Below the pieces are notes generated by a model that was not told the origin of the DNA, did no database searches, and saw only the letters and a program-made list of their open reading frames with translations. Shown piece after piece: positions 61,091-64,000 of a DNA stretch of 64,000 nt. This stretch comes from Variovorax sp. SG517 (GTDB lineage: Bacteria; Pseudomonadota; Gammaproteobacteria; Burkholderiales; Burkholderiaceae_C), in assembly GCF_013376045.1 (NCBI RefSeq), contig NZ_JABMJG010000001.1:1054001-1118000 (forward strand), in the 5' to 3' direction. The position numbers and the translations under genes were made by a program. The number at the start of each line of letters is the position of its first letter. Positions within the stretch are counted from its first letter, which is position 1.

Positions 61091-64000
61091 TCAGCGCGCC
61101 AGCACCGGCTTCAGCGCCACGCCCGTGTGCGTGCCCAGCCGCACCACTTCTTCCGGCGGCGCCGCCGCGACCACGCGCCCGCCGGCACCGCCGCCCTCGG
61201 GGCCGAGGTCGAGGATCCAGTCGGCCTCGGCGATCAGGTCGAGGTCGTGCTCGATCACCACCACGCTGTGGCCGCCGTTCACCAGCCGGTGCAGCACGTG
61301 GATCAGCTTCTCGACGTCGGCCATGTGCAGGCCCACGGTCGGCTCGTCGAGCACGTACAGCGTGTGCGGCGCCTTCTGGCCGCGGCGGGTGATGTCGTCG
61401 CGCACCTTGCTCAGTTCGGTCACCAGCTTGATGCGCTGCGCCTCGCCGCCCGAGAGCGTGGGCGAGGGCTGCCCCAGCGTGAGGTAGCCCAGGCCCACGT
61501 CCTTCAGCAGCTGCAGCGGGTGGCTGATGTTGGGCATGCTCGCGAAGAACTCGACGGCCTCGTCGACTTCCATCTTCAGCACGTCGCCGATGCTCTTGCC
61601 GCGCCAGCTCACGGCCAGCGTCTCGGGGTTGAAGCGTGCGCCGTGGCAGACCTCGCAGGGCACCTTCACGTCGGGCAGGAAGCTCATCTCGATGGTGCGT
61701 ACGCCCGCGCCCTCGCAGCCCGGGCAGCGGCCTTCGCCGGTGTTGAAGCTGAAGCGCGCCGGACCGTAGCCGCGCGCCTTCGCCTCCAGCGTGTCGGCGA
61801 AGAGCTTGCGGATCGTGTCCCAGAAGCCGATGTAGGTGGCCGGGCAGCTGCGCGGCGTCTTGCCGATGGGCGTCTGGTCGACCTCGAGCACGCGGTCGAT
61901 GGTCTCGTAGCCCTCGACCTTGCGGCAGCCCGCCCACGCCGGGCGCTTGCCTGCGGCGTCGGCGTCGCGGCCCGCCTTGGTCGAGCGCTGCACCACGATG
62001 GCCTGCACGTTGGCCAGCAGCACGTCGCGCGCGAGCGTGGACTTGCCCGAGCCGCTGACGCCGGTGACCACCACGAGGCGCTGCAGCGGCAGCGTGGCGG
62101 TCACGTCCTGCAGGTTGTGCAGGTTGGCGCCGTGCACGGTGAGCCATTCGCCGCTCTTCTCGGCCTTCGGGTCGGGCGACGGCACCAGACGGCGCGCGTG
62201 CAGCGGGTGCCGGATGGCGTCGCGCAGGTAGCGGCCGGTCTGCGAATCGTCGGCCTTCTGGATGTCGGCCACCGTGCCCTCGGCCACCAGGCGGCCGCCG
62301 CGCTTGCCGGCGCTCGGGCCGATGTCGATGATGTGGTCGGCGCGGCGGATGGTGTCCTCGTCGTGCTCAACCACGACCAGCGTGTTGCCCTTGTCGCCGA
62401 GCTTGTGCAGCGCGTCGAGCAGGATCTGGTTGTCGCGCGCGTGCAGGCCGATGGTCGGCTCGTCGAGCACGTAGCACACGCCCTGCAGGTTGCTGCCGAG
62501 CTGCGCCGCCAGGCGGATGCGCTGCGCCTCGCCGCCAGAGAGCGTGGGCGCGCCGCGGTCCAGCGTGAGGTAGCCCAGGCCCACTTCTTCCAGGAATTCG
62601 AGCCGGCTGCGGATCTCGGGCACCAGGTCGCGCGCGATCTCGGCTTCGCGGCCGCTGAGCGCGAGGCCCTCGAACCACTGGCGCACCTCGGTCACGCTCA
62701 TGCGCGCGAGCTCGGTGATGCCGATGCCGCCCGAGCCGTCGGCCGCGGTGCCGAAGCCCACGGCACGCGCCGTGGCGTTCAGGCGCGTGCCCTCGCAGGT
62801 GGGGCAGGCCACGTCGGCCAGGTCTTCCACCTCGGGTTCGGCGAAGGTCTGCTCGCGGCCCTTGTTGTCGTCGGCCAGCACGGAGTCGTCGAACACCTTG
62901 CGCTGGTCCTTGCTGAGCTTGACACCGGTGCCCACGCAGTCGGGGCACCAGCCGTGCTTGCTGTTGTAGCTGAAGAGGCGCGGATCGAGTTCGGCATAGC
63001 TGGTGCTGCACACCGGGCAGGCGCGCAGCGTGGAGAACACGTTCACGCGGCCGATGCCTGCGGTGGACACGCCGGCCATCATCGCGGCGCGCAGTCCGTC
63101 GAGATCGCTGAGCACATGCACCACGCCCTTGCCGTGCTCGAGCGCCTTGGCCAGCGCCTCGCGCAGCTCGTTCTCCTTCGAAGGCAGCACGTCGAGGCTG
63201 GCCACGGGCAGCTCGATGCTGTGCTCCTTGAAGCGGTCGATGCGCGGGAAGCCGGTGGTCGGCAGGAACTCGCCGTCCACGCGCAGGTGCGTGAAGCCGC
63301 GCGGGCGCGCCCAATCGGCCAGCTCGGTGTAGACGCCCTTGCGGTTGCTCACCAGCGGCGCGAGCAGGCCGATGTGCTGGCCCTTGAAGTTGCGCATCAG
63401 CTGCGCGGCGATGCTGTCGGGCGTCTGCGGCTGCACGGCCGCGCCGTCGTGGATGCAGTGCTGGATGCCCAGCTTCACGTACAGCAGGCGCAGGAAGTGC
63501 CAGACCTCGGTGGTGGTGCCCACCGTGCTCTTGCGGCCGCCGCGCGACAGGCGCTGCTCGATGGCCACCGTCGGCGGAATTCCGTACACCGCGTCCACCT
63601 CGGGCCGGCCCGCCGGCTGCACGATGCTGCGCGCATAGGCGTTGAGCGATTCGAGGTACCGGCGCTGCCCCTCGTTGAAAAGAATGTCGAAGGCCAGCGT
63701 CGACTTGCCCGATCCGCTCACGCCCGTCACCACGCTGAACTTGCCGCGCGGAATGTCGACGCTCAGGTTCTTCAGGTTGTGCTCGCGCGCGTTGACGATC
63801 TGCACCGCATCGGCGCCCGGCGCCTTCTGTGCGTTGGCGATGTAGCGGCGCGCGGCGCGCTCGGCCACCTTGTAGGCCTCGGGGCCGATGGCGAGTTCGT
63901 AGTCGGCCAGCGCGGCGCCGGTGAGCGAGGCGCGGTTCTCGCGCAGCTGCTCGGGCGTGCCCTCGGCCACCACCTGGCCGCCGCCCTCGCCGCCTTCGGG
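61091..64000 (-). CDS. uvrA: Excinuclease ABC subunit UvrA, C-terminal part of an apparent tandem UvrA (runs off right edge)
   Basis: 969 residues visible. DNA damage sensor ATPase of UvrABC repair. From about residue 65 to the end there is a full UvrA: VNAREHNLKNLSVDIPRGKF, Walker A VTGVSGSGKST, zinc finger CPVCSTSYAELDPRLFSY plus CPDC, signature LSGGEAQRIRL, LDEPTIGLHARD, second half HGANLHNLQDVTATLPLQRL, second Walker A, CPGCEGAGVRT and the last LSGGEAQRIKL with LDEPTVGLH. Before that, about 60 residues (PEGGEGGGQVVAEGTPEQL) are the end of another UvrA copy in the same frame. So the gene seems to encode two UvrA copies in one chain, as in long UvrAs of Burkholderia. The left half is outside. 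Confidence 0.93.
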   Translation of the reverse strand, partial: PEGGEGGGQVVAEGTPEQLRENRASLTGAALADYELAIGPEAYKVAERAARRYIANAQKAPGADAVQIVNAREHNLKNLSVDIPRGKFSVVTGVSGSGKSTLAFDILFNEGQRRYLESLNAYARSIVQPAGRPEVDAVYGIPPTVAIEQRLSRGGRKSTVGTTTEVWHFLRLLYVKLGIQHCIHDGAAVQPQTPDSIAAQLMRNFKGQHIGLLAPLVSNRKGVYTELADWARPRGFTHLRVDGEFLPTTGFPRIDRFKEHSIELPVASLDVLPSKENELREALAKALEHGKGVVHVLSDLDGLRAAMMAGVSTAGIGRVNVFSTLRACPVCSTSYAELDPRLFSYNSKHGWCPDCVGTGVKLSKDQRKVFDDSVLADDNKGREQTFAEPEVEDLADVACPTCEGTRLNATARAVGFGTAADGSGGIGITELARMSVTEVRQWFEGLALSGREAEIARDLVPEIRSRLEFLEEVGLGYLTLDRGAPTLSGGEAQRIRLAAQLGSNLQGVCYVLDEPTIGLHARDNQILLDALHKLGDKGNTLVVVEHDEDTIRRADHIIDIGPSAGKRGGRLVAEGTVADIQKADDSQTGRYLRDAIRHPLHARRLVPSPDPKAEKSGEWLTVHGANLHNLQDVTATLPLQRLVVVTGVSGSGKSTLARDVLLANVQAIVVQRSTKAGRDADAAGKRPAWAGCRKVEGYETIDRVLEVDQTPIGKTPRSCPATYIGFWDTIRKLFADTLEAKARGYGPARFSFNTGEGRCPGCEGAGVRTIEMSFLPDVKVPCEVCHGARFNPETLAVSWRGKSIGDVLKMEVDEAVEFFASMPNISHPLQLLKDVGLGYLTLGQPSPTLSGGEAQRIKLVTELSKVRDDITRRGQKAPHTLYVLDEPTVGLHMADVEKLIHVLHRLVNGGHSVVVIEHDLDLIAEADWILDLGPEGGGAGGRVVAAAPPEEVVRLGTHTGVALKPVLAR

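Overview
The window looks like a chromosomal segment of a Burkholderiales bacterium, most likely Comamonadaceae and close to Variovorax. This rests on the very high GC with strong GC3 bias (hence many long antisense shadow frames), two Bug-type solute receptors, an SAH riboswitch in front of ahcY, a PHA gene set, a Comamonadaceae-style GC-rich interspersed palindrome, and an apparently double-length UvrA. I see no rRNA, tRNA, insertion sequence, prophage or CRISPR array. Genus assignment is inference from gene content, not from a marker alignment.

Layout. 1-6.9 kb: end of an acyl-CoA catabolic cluster (acyl-CoA dehydrogenase, MetX-like hydrolase, CaiB/AMACR-type enzyme), an LpxH-like phosphoesterase, a membrane fusion of an AGMO-like hydroxylase with a YhhN/lysoplasmalogenase domain, and the metal exporter DmeF. 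6.9-15.2 kb: ruvB and ruvA on the minus strand, separated by a tightly overlapping plus-strand lipid operon that matches E. coli ynbABCD and adds a PlsC-type acyltransferase and a small membrane protein. 15.2-28.4 kb: mostly housekeeping (phoH, ybeY, dtd, tyrS, M23 peptidase, anmK, erpA, rpsI-rplM), plus a FecR/OmpA pair and a secreted trypsin-like protease coupled to a lipoprotein. 28.4-33.3 kb: rlmJ, then a minus-strand methyl-cycle operon ahcY-tlyA-metF-rlpA led by an SAH riboswitch with a visible switching terminator.

33.4-47.1 kb is the least explained part. Four large paralogous lipoproteins (about 690-755 residues), each made of two ~320-residue units, lie at 33467-35542 and in a row at 40257-47078. 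Between them sits a class III-like PHA operon (phasin, hydrolase, miniature PhaE-like subunit, PhaC, GNAT enzyme). I recognise no known domain in the lipoproteins. All eight units carry one cysteine pair at the same place and no other cysteine, which points to a disulfide-stabilised surface or periplasmic fold of unknown role.

47.1-64 kb: prfC, a three-gene ABC-2 exporter, a HAD phosphatase, an MFS exporter with a divergent TetR regulator and two matching operator palindromes, two Bug receptors, an acetylpolyamine amidohydrolase next to an ornithine cyclodeaminase, an M20 amidohydrolase with its Bug receptor and divergent LysR regulator, and the C-terminal part of a tandem UvrA running off the right edge.
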